Source: Helicobacter rappini (GTDB taxonomy: Bacteria > Campylobacterota > Campylobacteria > Campylobacterales > Helicobacteraceae). From it: 64,000 nucleotides of DNA. Below the pieces are notes generated by a model, which saw only the letters and a list, made by a program, of their open reading frames with translations, did not search any database and had not been told where the DNA came from. Positions 48,425 to 57,672 of the stretch are shown in pieces (position 1 is the stretch's first letter; each line of letters begins with the position of its first letter). The position numbers and the translations under genes were made by a program. The DNA lies in contig NZ_FZPK01000003.1 of NCBI RefSeq assembly GCF_900198625.1, forward strand, positions 1 to 64,000, read 5' to 3'.

Positions 48425-49709
48425 GATAAGCACTCACACATAAAAAGCTAAGTGAAAGAAAGGGGATAAATGGGATTTGTTTTATTGCTAAATTATTGGA
48501 TTTAGATTCTATATTATTTTTTGTCTGATTATGTGCGTGGTTTTTTTGTGTGAAATTTTTGGAATCTAGATTTTCAATCGCTTGAATAGCAGCAGGATTA
48601 TTGGATTCTAGAATCTTGTCATTTTGAGCCTTTGAAAAAGGCGAAATATCTTTTTTCAAATCTTTTATAGAATCTAAGCCCTGCCTAGATTTTATGCGAG
48701 ATACTTCGCTTTGCTCAGTATGACAATTTTTAGATTCTAGATTCTCTACCAAATCTGGGTGGGTGCAGGGTTTAGGGTGCATTTTTTTAGATTCTAGGTT
48801 CTCAACCGCTTGAATGTATGCGGGGTTTTGAGATGGTTTTTGTGTAGAATCTAGATTCTTATCCAAATGGGCGGGTGCAGGGTGCAAGGGTGCAAACTTT
48901 ATAGAATCTAGATTCTGTTTTGTGTTGTCTATATGGTTTTTAGAATCTAGAATCTTGTCATTTTTGCAAGTGTGGGCAAAATCCTTGCGGATTGTGCGAG
49001 CCGAAGGCGAAAAATCCCTTATGTCATTTAGTTTAGATATTTCATCACACTCAATAGAATCTGCATTATCACATTTAACATTATAGTCACTAGACCACAC
49101 TCTCTTTAATCTCCATACATTAAAATAAGAATATACAATACCCATTAAAGAAGCCACACATAACATTTCAAAAATAAAGCTTATTTGATAGGCAAAAAAA
49201 GATTCTAAAATAACAGCAAGACTAGCGATAATCCACACATCACCTTCACCCATATATTGCCGATTGCCTACTAAATGCAACATAAAATACACCCCATACA
49301 CAATACCTAAAACACCAAAAGCATACAAATCATACATTTCATGTGTTACATAATAAAGAATATTAGCACAAATAAAGAGAATAGCAAGCAATATATTTGG
49401 CACTTTTTGCGTATAAAAATCAAGCACACTTAATATATGTAAAAGCACAAAGCCCATAAGACAACAAAGGGCTACAAATATAGAATCTTGTGTATATAGC
49501 ATATCTATATAGATAGCCCCATTTATACAATATAAACCCATAATATACGCAAACACTACATAAATACAAATTAGCATATAATGCAACATAGCATATCTCA
49601 CTATCTTATAAGACACACCAAGCCCTGCTAAAAAAAATCCAAGCATAACACGCCACAATACAAAGCAAAGCAATATGCCTACACAAAGATATAAAATATT
49701 AGTAAGCAT
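48414..49709 (-). CDS. A24 prepilin peptidase with a ~200-residue repeat-derived insertion
   Basis: 431 residues. Membrane aspartyl protease of the PilD/GspO type: DFYTQKVPN (Asp about 97) and MGEGDVW (Asp about 157) are the two catalytic motifs, within about seven helices. The end IPFIPFLSLSF is the usual last helix. The N-terminal zinc/methylase part is absent. Between residues about 205 and 408 lies a hydrophilic, low-complexity stretch (NLDSKN, NLESKK, CHTEQSEVSR, HPKPCTHP), encoded by dense AGATTCT words and all three dispersed repeat families. The enzyme would cleave the prepilins encoded downstream. The insert is in frame and in a cytoplasmic loop. Confidence 0.85.
   Translation of the reverse strand: MLTNILYLCVGILLCFVLWRVMLGFFLAGLGVSYKIVRYAMLHYMLICIYVVFAYIMGLYCINGAIYIDMLYTQDSIFVALCCLMGFVLLHILSVLDFYTQKVPNILLAILFICANILYYVTHEMYDLYAFGVLGIVYGVYFMLHLVGNRQYMGEGDVWIIASLAVILESFFAYQISFIFEMLCVASLMGIVYSYFNVWRLKRVWSSDYNVKCDNADSIECDEISKLNDIRDFSPSARTIRKDFAHTCKNDKILDSKNHIDNTKQNLDSIKFAPLHPAPAHLDKNLDSTQKPSQNPAYIQAVENLESKKMHPKPCTHPDLVENLESKNCHTEQSEVSRIKSRQGLDSIKDLKKDISPFSKAQNDKILESNNPAAIQAIENLDSKNFTQKNHAHNQTKNNIESKSNNLAIKQIPFIPFLSLSFLCVSAYHVA
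48480..49080. repeat. Repeat-dense insert inside the prepilin peptidase gene
   Basis: I count 13 AGATTCT/AGAATCT heptamers in about 600 bases. Repeat copies are the GTCATACTGAGCAAAGCG type at 48698-48725 (minus strand) and GGGTGGGTGCAGGG copies at 48757-48781 and 48869-48896. A TTGTCATTTTTGCAAGTGTG copy is at 48955-48980. The insert stays free of in-frame stops. Confidence 0.8.
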
Positions 49710-49820
49710 ACTTTTCCTTTATGTTTTTAGAGTAATAGCGTTTATGCACCTTACGCCCTACATTTGCTTAAATCAATAGTTTCATGTCTATTTATAGAAT
49801 CTAAGCAAATCACACTCAAT

Positions 49821-50825
<1,005 letters not shown>

Positions 50826-51272
50826 TTACATTTGATTTTTACAGAATCTTGCTACATCATTACGACTTTGAAATAACGCTTTTTTATTCCATTCTAGTGT
50901 AAAAAGGATTTGTTGTTCCTTCTCATCTAGATTCTTAAAATCTTTACAAAACTTTTGCATATTATTGCTTAACGCATGATATTCATCGGTTGTGATTGTA
51001 AAAATGTCGTCTTTTTGCATGTCTTTCGCTTCTTTTATGTGTGTGTTTGTGCCTTCTTGTGCTTGTTTTCTTATTTGTTGTTGCATAAGTTTAAAGTTGT
51101 GATTTTGTATTTTTTCAAGTATTGTGAGTGCTTTATACAAGCTTTTCGCACAATCACACAGCGTAGCGTTTGTCTCACTACACGGAATCTTTACATAAGA
51201 CTCAATATCTTTTGCAAAGATTGTATAAGAAAATGTGCTACATAAAAGAAGTATGAAAAATCGTATATACAT
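50826..51272 (-). CDS. Small secreted Cys-containing protein, unknown
   Basis: 148 residues. Signal peptide (FFILLLCSTFSYTIFA/KD), then a helical, Lys/Gln-rich domain with paired Cys (CSETNATLCDCAK) and two later ones (MQKFCKDF, ARFCKN). The ATG at 51272 has AAAGAG upstream; an in-frame TTG precedes it. It sits between the Sel1-repeat gene and pseB, 9 bases from pseB. No family recognised. Confidence 0.6.
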   Translation of the reverse strand: MYIRFFILLLCSTFSYTIFAKDIESYVKIPCSETNATLCDCAKSLYKALTILEKIQNHNFKLMQQQIRKQAQEGTNTHIKEAKDMQKDDIFTITTDEYHALSNNMQKFCKDFKNLDEKEQQILFTLEWNKKALFQSRNDVARFCKNQM

Positions 51273-51287
51273 CAAATCTCTTTAGGA

Positions 51288-52016
51288 TTATAAAAACTCA
51301 TTATACGCATCACATGCTTCAGAATTCCCTAAATCACATGATTTGCTATATAATTCTTTTGCTTTTTTTAGATTAAGTTCCGCTCCAACTCCTGTGCGAT
51401 AATATCCTGCAAGTTGATAGCAAGCCTGTGCGTTTTTGAAATCACATGAGCGAGTAAGTAGCCCAAATCCTTGCTTTGGATTTTTCTTAATGCCTTTACC
51501 ACTTTCATAAAGATTCCATGCTTCAAAACATGCAGTAGCATTATCGCCATTACATGCGATTTGCCTTGCATTTAGGGCTTTTTGTCGTTGATTATGTAAA
51601 AGATAGATTTGTGCGTAAGCCCTGCAAACCTCGGTGCTATTGAGATTGCATTGCTTTGAGTTTTTATCCGCAAATGCTAGGGCTTGAGCACACATTGCTT
51701 TGTTATTATTTACGCATTGTGTTAGCATTTCTCTAAATTTATCATCGATTTTATAGGTTTGCTGACGACTTTTGGAGGTAACTAACTGCTCATTTCTGGG
51801 TGGCGTATCTTGCACGCCCGTTAGCTCATCTACGCGAAGTTCATCTAGGGTATCAAAACTTTTTTCTTTTTTAGAATCTGTGGTCTTCATACCACCACTT
51901 GGCGTATCTGGTCCTATGCGTATGACTTCAACCGGGGGCAAGTTTTCTGTGTCTTGTGCATTTGCAATACAAAATCCAAAGCAACATAGAAACATACTAT
52001 ATAATAAAGTTTTCAT
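51288..52016 (-). CDS. Secreted Sel1-like repeat protein (Hcp-like)
   Basis: 242 residues. Signal peptide (LYSMFLCCFGFCIANA/QD), a linker, then Sel1-like repeats with regularly spaced Cys (QIACNGDNATACFEAW, RSCDFKNAQACYQLAGYY, KSCDLGNSEACDAY). This is the disulfide-linked helical repeat of Helicobacter cysteine-rich proteins. These are secreted and can meet the host immune system. The ATG at 52016 has GAGG at good spacing; GTG at 52022 is an alternative. It probably heads a three-gene unit with pseB. Confidence 0.85.
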   Translation of the reverse strand: MKTLLYSMFLCCFGFCIANAQDTENLPPVEVIRIGPDTPSGGMKTTDSKKEKSFDTLDELRVDELTGVQDTPPRNEQLVTSKSRQQTYKIDDKFREMLTQCVNNNKAMCAQALAFADKNSKQCNLNSTEVCRAYAQIYLLHNQRQKALNARQIACNGDNATACFEAWNLYESGKGIKKNPKQGFGLLTRSCDFKNAQACYQLAGYYRTGVGAELNLKKAKELYSKSCDLGNSEACDAYNEFL

Positions 52017-52108
52017 ACACACCTCACATCGCGAAATAGCAGGAATTATAACATAAAATAAAGGATATATAAAAATACATTGTGGAATCTATTTTCTGTA
52101 TGAAATAT

Positions 52109-52131
52109 GGGTGGGCTATGGGTTAGGTGCA
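52109..52131 (+). repeat. Partial copy of the GGGTGGGTGCAGGG repeat family
   Basis: GGGTGGGCTATGGGTTAGGT followed by GCA in the 267-base divergent spacer between the Sel1-repeat gene and the MORN-repeat gene. Confidence 0.45.
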
Positions 52132-52283
52132 ATCTCGGATATTTCCTACTATTCAATAAACAATTCATTGTGATAGGCTTTAAAATCTCAACTTTTCATA
52201 TCTAGGGTATTAGAATCTTAGTCTTATCTCAATAGTTACTTTGTAAAATACAAGCTTTAATGTTGTAGTAAAAAGGATGGGTT

Positions 52284-52784
52284 ATGTTGTTAAAAAGTGT
52301 GCTGTTGGTTTTTTTCTCATTTTATACTTTAGGCACAAATGTGCAAAAAGAATGCGAAAGTGAAAGAGATAAAATAAGTGGTTGCATAGAAAGAATATAT
52401 ACAAATGGTATTCTTACGGTAGAAATACCATATAAAAATGGTAGATTGGAGGGAATAAGTAAGGTATATTATGAGAATGGAAATCTTTCGCGTATAATAC
52501 CATATAAAAATAATGAAGCAGTGGGTATTGTCAAGTTGTATTATAAAAATGGGAACTTGCAGGCAGAAATACCAATGTTAAACAATGTCTTACATGGGGA
52601 CTTAAAATTCTACGCAGAAGATAAGAAGCCGCTTGCCCTACTTAAAACAACGGGTTATGGGATTATAAGTGGTAAATGCCATAATGGCAAAGCCCTAACA
52701 GAAAAAGACCTGATGAATATCAATAGAAGACACACGCTTAATATGGCTACTTTTTTGAATGAAATATGTTCGCTTAATCCTTAG
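52284..52784 (+). CDS. MORN-like repeat protein (YwqK family)
   Basis: 166 residues. N-terminal signal-like segment (LLKSVLLVFFSFYTLG), then three tandem repeats of about 22 residues of the form YKNGRLEGISKVYYENGNL, typical of YwqK/MORN-variant proteins. A C-terminal tail carries two Cys (GKCHNGK, NEICSLNP). YwqK relatives have been labelled antitoxins, but no toxin gene adjoins here. It is convergent with ybeY, with an 8-base gap. Confidence 0.75.
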   Translation: MLLKSVLLVFFSFYTLGTNVQKECESERDKISGCIERIYTNGILTVEIPYKNGRLEGISKVYYENGNLSRIIPYKNNEAVGIVKLYYKNGNLQAEIPMLNNVLHGDLKFYAEDKKPLALLKTTGYGIISGKCHNGKALTEKDLMNINRRHTLNMATFLNEICSLNP

Positions 52785-52792
52785 TTCAATCT

Positions 52793-53650
52793 TTAACTTT
52801 TGTTTTTAGAATCTACCCGCACAATAAGACTATCTGGCAAACCTAAAGATTCTATAATTGCTTGTTCCACTGCTCTTTGTTCGCCATTATCACATTCATG
52901 ATCAAAGCCCAATAAATGCAAAAATGCGTGGATAAAAAGCAATGAAAACTCTGCATAGGGATTATGCTTATATAATGCGGCTTTATCGCACACTTCATAA
53001 ATATTTATGATAATGCTGCCTAAACATTGGGGCATATCGCTAGATTCTATATCCTGTATCTCTAAAGGAAAGCTTAGCACATCTGTGGGATAATCTTTTG
53101 CCATGTATTGCTTGTTTAACTCTTGCATAGATTCACTATCTACAAAGATTAATTCTATATAGAGATTTTGTTTATCTAAAGATTCTATATATTTATAGAT
53201 ACTTTCTTGTAGCTTTAAGTCTTTTTTTATAGAATCTAGTCGTATTGTTTGCATGATAAAATCAGCTAAAAACTCTATATAGCCATTTATCTCTATGCTA
53301 GAATCTTGTGTTAAATCTGTGTTTAAATCATTGTTAGAATCTTGCTTTAAATCCTGCCATGCTTGTAAAATCTCTGTGTGTGGGGGCTTATCCATTGCAT
53401 TTTGATTAGAATCTAGATTCCATAGATTATGTCCTAAGTCTTGTGCTTCACCCAGATTTGACATAGCACCTAGACTTTTAGATGTTTCACTTCGCTCAAC
53501 ATGACAATTACTAGAATCTAACAATCTTTCATGATTAAGCCCCCTCATTTTCTCTTGCATATATGGAAAAATATGTGTTGTCTTAAAGTGATTCCATAAA
53601 TTTTTACAAGGCTTTAGTAGAAAAAAGCTCTCATCAACTTCTACTCGCAT
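52793..53650 (-). CDS. ybeY: Endoribonuclease YbeY with repeat-bearing N-terminal insertion
   Basis: About 285 residues, twice the usual 140-150. The C-terminal half is a normal YbeY (16S rRNA maturation and ribosome quality control): MAKDYPTDVLSFPLE, LGSIIINI and the zinc motif HAFLHLLGFDHECDNGEQ (HX3HX5H). The N-terminal half contains CHVERSETSK, the peptide form of the dispersed repeat, and Asp/Ser/Asn-rich sequence from AGATTCT words. The ATG at 53650 (GAGG upstream) is preferred to 53665. It overlaps murB by 10 bases. Confidence 0.88.
   Translation of the reverse strand: MRVEVDESFFLLKPCKNLWNHFKTTHIFPYMQEKMRGLNHERLLDSSNCHVERSETSKSLGAMSNLGEAQDLGHNLWNLDSNQNAMDKPPHTEILQAWQDLKQDSNNDLNTDLTQDSSIEINGYIEFLADFIMQTIRLDSIKKDLKLQESIYKYIESLDKQNLYIELIFVDSESMQELNKQYMAKDYPTDVLSFPLEIQDIESSDMPQCLGSIIINIYEVCDKAALYKHNPYAEFSLLFIHAFLHLLGFDHECDNGEQRAVEQAIIESLGLPDSLIVRVDSKNKS
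53480..53507 (-). repeat. Dispersed GTCATGTTGAGCGAAGTG repeat inside ybeY
   Basis: Read leftward: TGTCATGTTGAGCGAAGTGA, then AACATCT, nearly the same as the intergenic copies at 4135-4160 and 4261-4286. Translated as CHVERSETS. Confidence 0.85.
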
Positions 53651-54540
53651 ATTTGCACCTCGCATTCAAGCCTTATGCCACTTATCTCATAGACTTTTTG
53701 TCTAGCTAGCTCTATAACTTCTATCGCGTCTTCAAACCTTGCACCACCTAGATTTACTAAAAAATTTGCATGTTTATCGCTAAAGCCTACATTATTGATA
53801 TAAAAGCCTTTCATACCAGCAAGTTCTAGCAGTCTGCCTGCATAGTCATTTGGTGGATTCTTAAAGCAGCTCCCACAGCTTGGGTCATGCGGATGAGTGC
53901 TTCTCATTTGTGTAAAAAGCGGCAATAAATCATATCGAAAGCCCGGTATTTTATGGAATCTTGCCGCAAATATCACGCCATCACTCTCCCTTGTCCTATA
54001 TAAAAGCCCTGCTTTTTCCACATCAATCCACTCGCCATTGATATTTAAGCTTTGCAAAATCTGTGCTATCTCATATTGCTTCATACCCGCATTCATATTA
54101 CATAATGCACCGATATTTCCGGGCAGATTCTTAAGAAACTCTAATCCACTTAGATCATGCTTTTTAAAGAATAAAAACGCCTGCAAACTTGACACGCTCG
54201 CGCCCATTTCAATGCAATTTTCATTTAATGCGATATACTTAAAGCTATCACCCAGTATCGCAAGATTCTTTGCGTTTGGGGATACAAGCAGATTATTTGC
54301 CTTGCCAATGATATGCCATTGTTTAGAATCTAGCTCTAAAAATGTGCGTTTTGTATGAGTGAGAGGCGTGCTAAATTGCAGTGTTGTATTTTCAAAAAAT
54401 GTGATTTTTTTACTTGTTATTTTAGAATCTTTATTGCTAAAATACGCCCCCACATCAGCTATATCAAAGACTTTTACAGGTAGCTTTGTGCCAATCTTTA
54501 GGCTTGAATATTTTTGAAAGTCAATAAGTATTTCTTGCAT
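53641..54540 (-). CDS. murB: UDP-N-acetylenolpyruvoylglucosamine reductase
   Basis: 299 residues; NADPH/FAD-dependent second step of UDP-MurNAc synthesis. Short MurB type: LKIGTKLPV, LAILGDSFKYIALN, the FAD-domain GLEFLKNLPGNIGALCNMNAGM, and the late DPSCGSCFKNPPNDYAGRLLE with the catalytic Ser/Cys region. HANFLVNLGGA is near the C-terminus. It follows fliQ by 2 bases and overlaps ybeY, so fliQ-murB-ybeY is one unit. Confidence 0.94.
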   Translation of the reverse strand: MQEILIDFQKYSSLKIGTKLPVKVFDIADVGAYFSNKDSKITSKKITFFENTTLQFSTPLTHTKRTFLELDSKQWHIIGKANNLLVSPNAKNLAILGDSFKYIALNENCIEMGASVSSLQAFLFFKKHDLSGLEFLKNLPGNIGALCNMNAGMKQYEIAQILQSLNINGEWIDVEKAGLLYRTRESDGVIFAARFHKIPGFRYDLLPLFTQMRSTHPHDPSCGSCFKNPPNDYAGRLLELAGMKGFYINNVGFSDKHANFLVNLGGARFEDAIEVIELARQKVYEISGIRLECEVQICE

Positions 54541-54542
54541 AT

Positions 54543-54809
54543 TTAGGAGATAATAGTAGGTATCATATTAATCACCATTTTAGTGAAGTCCATAAGCATG
54601 TTTAGCATCCACGGCATAGTGAAAATAATCATAGCAACAACAGCTAGAATCTTTGGGACAAACGCGAGTGTCATTTCATTAATCTGCGTTGTAGCTTGAA
54701 AAATGCTAATCAAAAGACCCATGATGAGTGCGACAAGCAAGACAGGCAGGGATAAAAATAGCGTGATTTTATAGGTTTGTATGGCAAGCGACATGAGTTG
54801 TTGTTCCAT
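54543..54809 (-). CDS. fliQ: Flagellar export protein FliQ
   Basis: 88 residues, two membrane helices (LFLSLPVLLVALIMGLLISIF and ILAVVAMIIFTMPWMLN) and the family core QATTQINEMTLAFVPK. Part of the FliPQR export gate of the flagellar type III apparatus. The open frame extends upstream to 54968, but the ATG at 54809 follows AAGGCTATCA and gives the standard MEQQLMSLA start. Confidence 0.93.
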   Translation of the reverse strand: MEQQLMSLAIQTYKITLFLSLPVLLVALIMGLLISIFQATTQINEMTLAFVPKILAVVAMIIFTMPWMLNMLMDFTKMVINMIPTIIS

Positions 54810-55077
54810 TGATAGCCTTGTGTTGATATGAGAATGAGATTCTAGCATGTTTAAGAAAATATGGGAATGTTTGGTGGGTTGTTTTGGTTTATAACATGAC
54901 ATGAAATAAAGCAAAATAATGTAAAAGTGGCTTTTAGCCTTGACTTTGTTTTTTTGTAAATTGCGCATAGGCTTTTGAATGCTTTGTGTGTGATTTTAGG
55001 ATATTGCATGTAGGATTTTATGTAGATTCTAAGATTTAGGGCGGTAAAAGGCAGATATTTTACAAAAAGGTTGCAAT

Positions 55078-55554
55078 ATGAAAAAAGGTTTAATAGCGTT
55101 GGTGCTTGGTGCATTTATCTCAAATGCGTATGCTGTTGAGGTGGGTGGAGATGAGTTGTATAAGGCGTATTATGATGATAATGCAGGTAAGAGTATAACA
55201 CATTATTGTTATAAGGATATTGAGACAATAATTTATGGTGGTTGGGGAGTGTTTTACGCCATAGTGCCAAGTGATGATGCTTTGTGTCAGTTTTCTTTGC
55301 GTGATGGATTAAAAGAGGTAGAGAAGTTTGAGTATATGAAAAAATCCGATGCTTTAATGAATGCGATGAAGAAAGATTTTGAATCTTTGCAGCAAAAACT
55401 TTACACTTTGAGGACTAAACTTAGGGAAGATGGTTGTGTAGTAAGCGATAAATGTAAAATGAAAGACTACTACGAACCAGTCTCATGCGAAATGAAAAAG
55501 CCACTTGATGAGATTCTAAATAACCTTGATAAATATTATACGGATATTAAATAG
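55078..55554 (+). CDS. Secreted protein of unknown function
   Basis: 158 residues. Clear signal peptide (MKKGLIALVLGAFISNAYA/VEV), then a domain with five Cys (HYCYKDIE, DALCQFS, DGCVVSDKCKMK, VSCEMKK) and a helical middle (FESLQQKLYTLRTKLRED). AAAAGG precedes the ATG. Divergent from fliQ. No family recognised; possibly a periplasmic disulfide-stabilised protein. Confidence 0.6.
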   Translation: MKKGLIALVLGAFISNAYAVEVGGDELYKAYYDDNAGKSITHYCYKDIETIIYGGWGVFYAIVPSDDALCQFSLRDGLKEVEKFEYMKKSDALMNAMKKDFESLQQKLYTLRTKLREDGCVVSDKCKMKDYYEPVSCEMKKPLDEILNNLDKYYTDIK

Positions 55555-55650
55555 GTTATATTTAGCTTCTTTTACGATTTAGGGCAAATACGCCTTAAAT
55601 TAAAGATAGATTCTAAAGATTGCTTTCTGTCTTAAAGGCTATATAGGCGG

Positions 55651-55666
55651 TCTATTTTAAAATAGA
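55651..55666. repeat. 16-base palindrome TCTATTTTAAAATAGA
   Basis: Perfect palindrome in the spacer between the secreted protein and the tRNA cluster, about 100 bases upstream of the tRNA promoter. Confidence 0.35.
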
Positions 55667-55751
55667 TTTGTAGATTTAGTCATAAAAATTTATTAAAGCG
55701 ATATGTATTTTACATAATTTATACAAAAATAAGAAAAAATGTAAAAATATA

Positions 55752-55780
55752 TTGACTTTACAGAAAAAAAAAGATATGAT
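55752..55780 (+). promoter_or_regulatory. Sigma70-type promoter of the tRNA cluster
   Basis: TTGACT (55752-55757), a 17-base spacer and TATGAT (55775-55780). Near-consensus at both boxes with ideal spacing, unusual for this AT-rich genome and fitting a strong stable-RNA promoter. The first tRNA starts 31 bases after the -10 box. Confidence 0.75.
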
Positions 55781-55811
55781 TATGTCTTTAATTTTTAAAT
55801 ACTTTTAAAAA

Positions 55812-55887
<76 letters not shown>

Positions 55888-55902
55888 TTTAGTCTAAGCT
55901 GT

Positions 55903-55977
55903 GGCCCCTTCATCTAACGGTTAGGATACCACCCTTTCACGGTGGCTACAGGGGTTCGAATCCCCTAGGGGTCACCA
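55903..55977 (+). tRNA. tRNA-Glu (TTC)
   Basis: Acceptor GGCCCCT/AGGGGTC with one G-T pair, anticodon stem CCACC/GGTGG around loop CTTTCAC (anticodon TTC), T-loop TTCGAAT, encoded CCA. Confidence 0.97.
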
Positions 55978-56017
55978 AGCTTTACGATATTTTCTACACT
56001 ACATAATAATTTCTTTA

Positions 56018-56093
56018 GGTCGCTTAGCTCAGTTGGTAGAGCGCCACCCTTACAAGGTGGATGTCACAAGTTCGAGTCTTGTAGCGACCACCA
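56018..56093 (+). tRNA. tRNA-Val (TAC)
   Basis: Acceptor GGTCGCT/AGCGACC, anticodon stem CCACC/GGTGG around loop CTTACAA (anticodon TAC), T-loop TTCGAGT, encoded CCA. Confidence 0.97.
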
Positions 56094-56096
56094 TTT

Positions 56097-56173
56097 GGAG
56101 CGGTAGTTCAGTTGGTTAGAATACCTGCCTGTCACGCAGGGGGTCGCGGGTTCGAGCCCCGTCCGTTCCGCCA
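56097..56173 (+). tRNA. tRNA-Asp (GTC)
   Basis: Acceptor GGAGCGG/CCGTTCC (with G-T pairing), anticodon stem CCTGC/GCAGG around loop CTGTCAC (anticodon GTC), T-loop TTCGAGC, encoded CCA. Only 3 bases follow the Val gene. A T-rich stretch after 56174 may end the transcript. Confidence 0.97.
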
Positions 56174-56466
56174 CTTTTTCTACGCATAATATTTTCTTGT
56201 TATCTTTCATTAATAAGTTACTTTAAAGAATAGAATCTGATTTGTTCCCGCCTTTTTAATAACAATAAAAAGTATTTGAAACCTTAAGTCTTTTTTTGCT
56301 TTTTATCTTGTTTTATTGTGTATCGTTTTACAGCATATAGAGCAGTTAAGTTGCTTACAACAAAACAAATACGCCGCACAGATTTTAATCTAGCATGTAT
56401 CTATTTTTGCCCCTACTATTTATAGCATTATATCTATACAATCATGAATAAGGTTTTTAATAAAAT

Positions 56467-57672
56467 CTAAGATTGCTTTAGTGGATTAATCTGTGTAAAA
56501 AGCATAGGGTTATCTTTAAAGTCTTTTATAGCTTCTTCATATACTTTTTCAATCTTTTCTATGCTTAAATCTAGGGCATATTGTTTTGCGGATTCTTTGT
56601 ATTTATCACGCATAGCTAGGCGTTCATCTTTATGTTCAATCCAGTATTCAATCTTAGCACACAAATCATCAATATTATTTGTTTGAAATAGGCTTCTTTC
56701 ATCAAGGGCAAACTGATTTGTAGCAGAGATTTTAGAATCAGCTATCACAGGCACAATCCCAAATGAAATCGCCTCAAGACAAGAGATCGCTTCACTCTCA
56801 ACTTGAGCTGGGTGTATGTATAAATCCATTTTAGCAATATTTTCCATTAATAAACTATTTTCAATATATCCAAACTCATAAGGGGTTTTTAGTAGTTTTT
56901 CACAAAGCCCTTTAAGATAAGATTCTCTAGGTCCTACTCCATGTAAATGCAATTTGATAAAATCTGCATATTTACTTTTTGCAATCGCTTTAATGAGTAT
57001 ATCTTGCCGCTTTTCTTTTGATAGCCTACCAACAGATGCGATATGAAAATAAGAGTCATTAAATTTCTCTTCTATTGCCGATGTTTGCTTAAATTTAAAG
57101 CCATTGCTGATTGCATACTTTTTGCCGACATAGCCGACACGATTAAGCTCAGATTCCATAAGCTTACTTGGGCAATGAATGTGGTGTGAATAGCGATAAA
57201 ATGCACGATAAAAACGCTTGTAGAGATAGTGATTAAACCATTCAAAATCCATATTCATATTATAGCTTATATGCTGTGGTTGTACATGAAATGCGGTGAT
57301 ATATGGGATACGCATTTTTCTACAAAGATGTAGTGATACAATCTCAAGGCGAAAAGGCATATATAAATGCACGATATCTGCACCGCTAAACGCTTCTTCT
57401 AATACCGCTGTATTTGCCGCTCCAAATATCATGTGCTGTCGTTTAGACACTTCTGTAACAAGCGGGATATATCGCTCTTTTACCCCATATAGTCTCTCAC
57501 CCTCTTCTCCTATTGCTCCCCTTGCCATTTCCCCTTTATCATCAGTGATATTGGTAGCTACTATGCGGACTTCATGTCCTTTTTTGATAAGCTCTCTTGC
57601 AAAGCGAAAGGCTGTCATAGAAGTGCCATTGCTTCTATTTTTATAACTATCAACAACAAAGGCGATAACCAT
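56467..57672 (-). CDS. cgt: Cholesterol alpha-glucosyltransferase-like GT4 enzyme
   Basis: 401 residues, GT-B fold, GT4. It closely follows the H. pylori HP0421 pattern as I remember it: VVDSYKNRSNGTSMTAFRF at the start, KERYIPLVTEVSKRQH, HVQPQHISYNM, HHIHCPSK, KKYAISNGF. The C-terminal donor motif is VESEAISCLEAISFGIVPVIA. HP0421 transfers glucose to host cholesterol at the inner membrane, making cholesteryl glucosides that affect immune evasion. The ATG at 57672 overlaps the thioesterase stop (TGATG), the same gene pair as HP0420-HP0421. Confidence 0.85.
   Translation of the reverse strand: MVIAFVVDSYKNRSNGTSMTAFRFARELIKKGHEVRIVATNITDDKGEMARGAIGEEGERLYGVKERYIPLVTEVSKRQHMIFGAANTAVLEEAFSGADIVHLYMPFRLEIVSLHLCRKMRIPYITAFHVQPQHISYNMNMDFEWFNHYLYKRFYRAFYRYSHHIHCPSKLMESELNRVGYVGKKYAISNGFKFKQTSAIEEKFNDSYFHIASVGRLSKEKRQDILIKAIAKSKYADFIKLHLHGVGPRESYLKGLCEKLLKTPYEFGYIENSLLMENIAKMDLYIHPAQVESEAISCLEAISFGIVPVIADSKISATNQFALDERSLFQTNNIDDLCAKIEYWIEHKDERLAMRDKYKESAKQYALDLSIEKIEKVYEEAIKDFKDNPMLFTQINPLKQS

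Noticed and set aside
52284-52784. YwqK-type protein as an antitoxin of a toxin-antitoxin pair
   Set aside because: No small toxin gene adjoins it; the next gene is ybeY on the opposite strand. It is better described by its MORN-like repeats.
53897-54358. 153-codon rightward frame inside murB
   Set aside because: Antisense to clear MurB motifs.
54810-54968. N-terminal extension of FliQ
   Set aside because: FliQ is about 88 residues in all relatives and the ATG at 54809 has a ribosome binding site.
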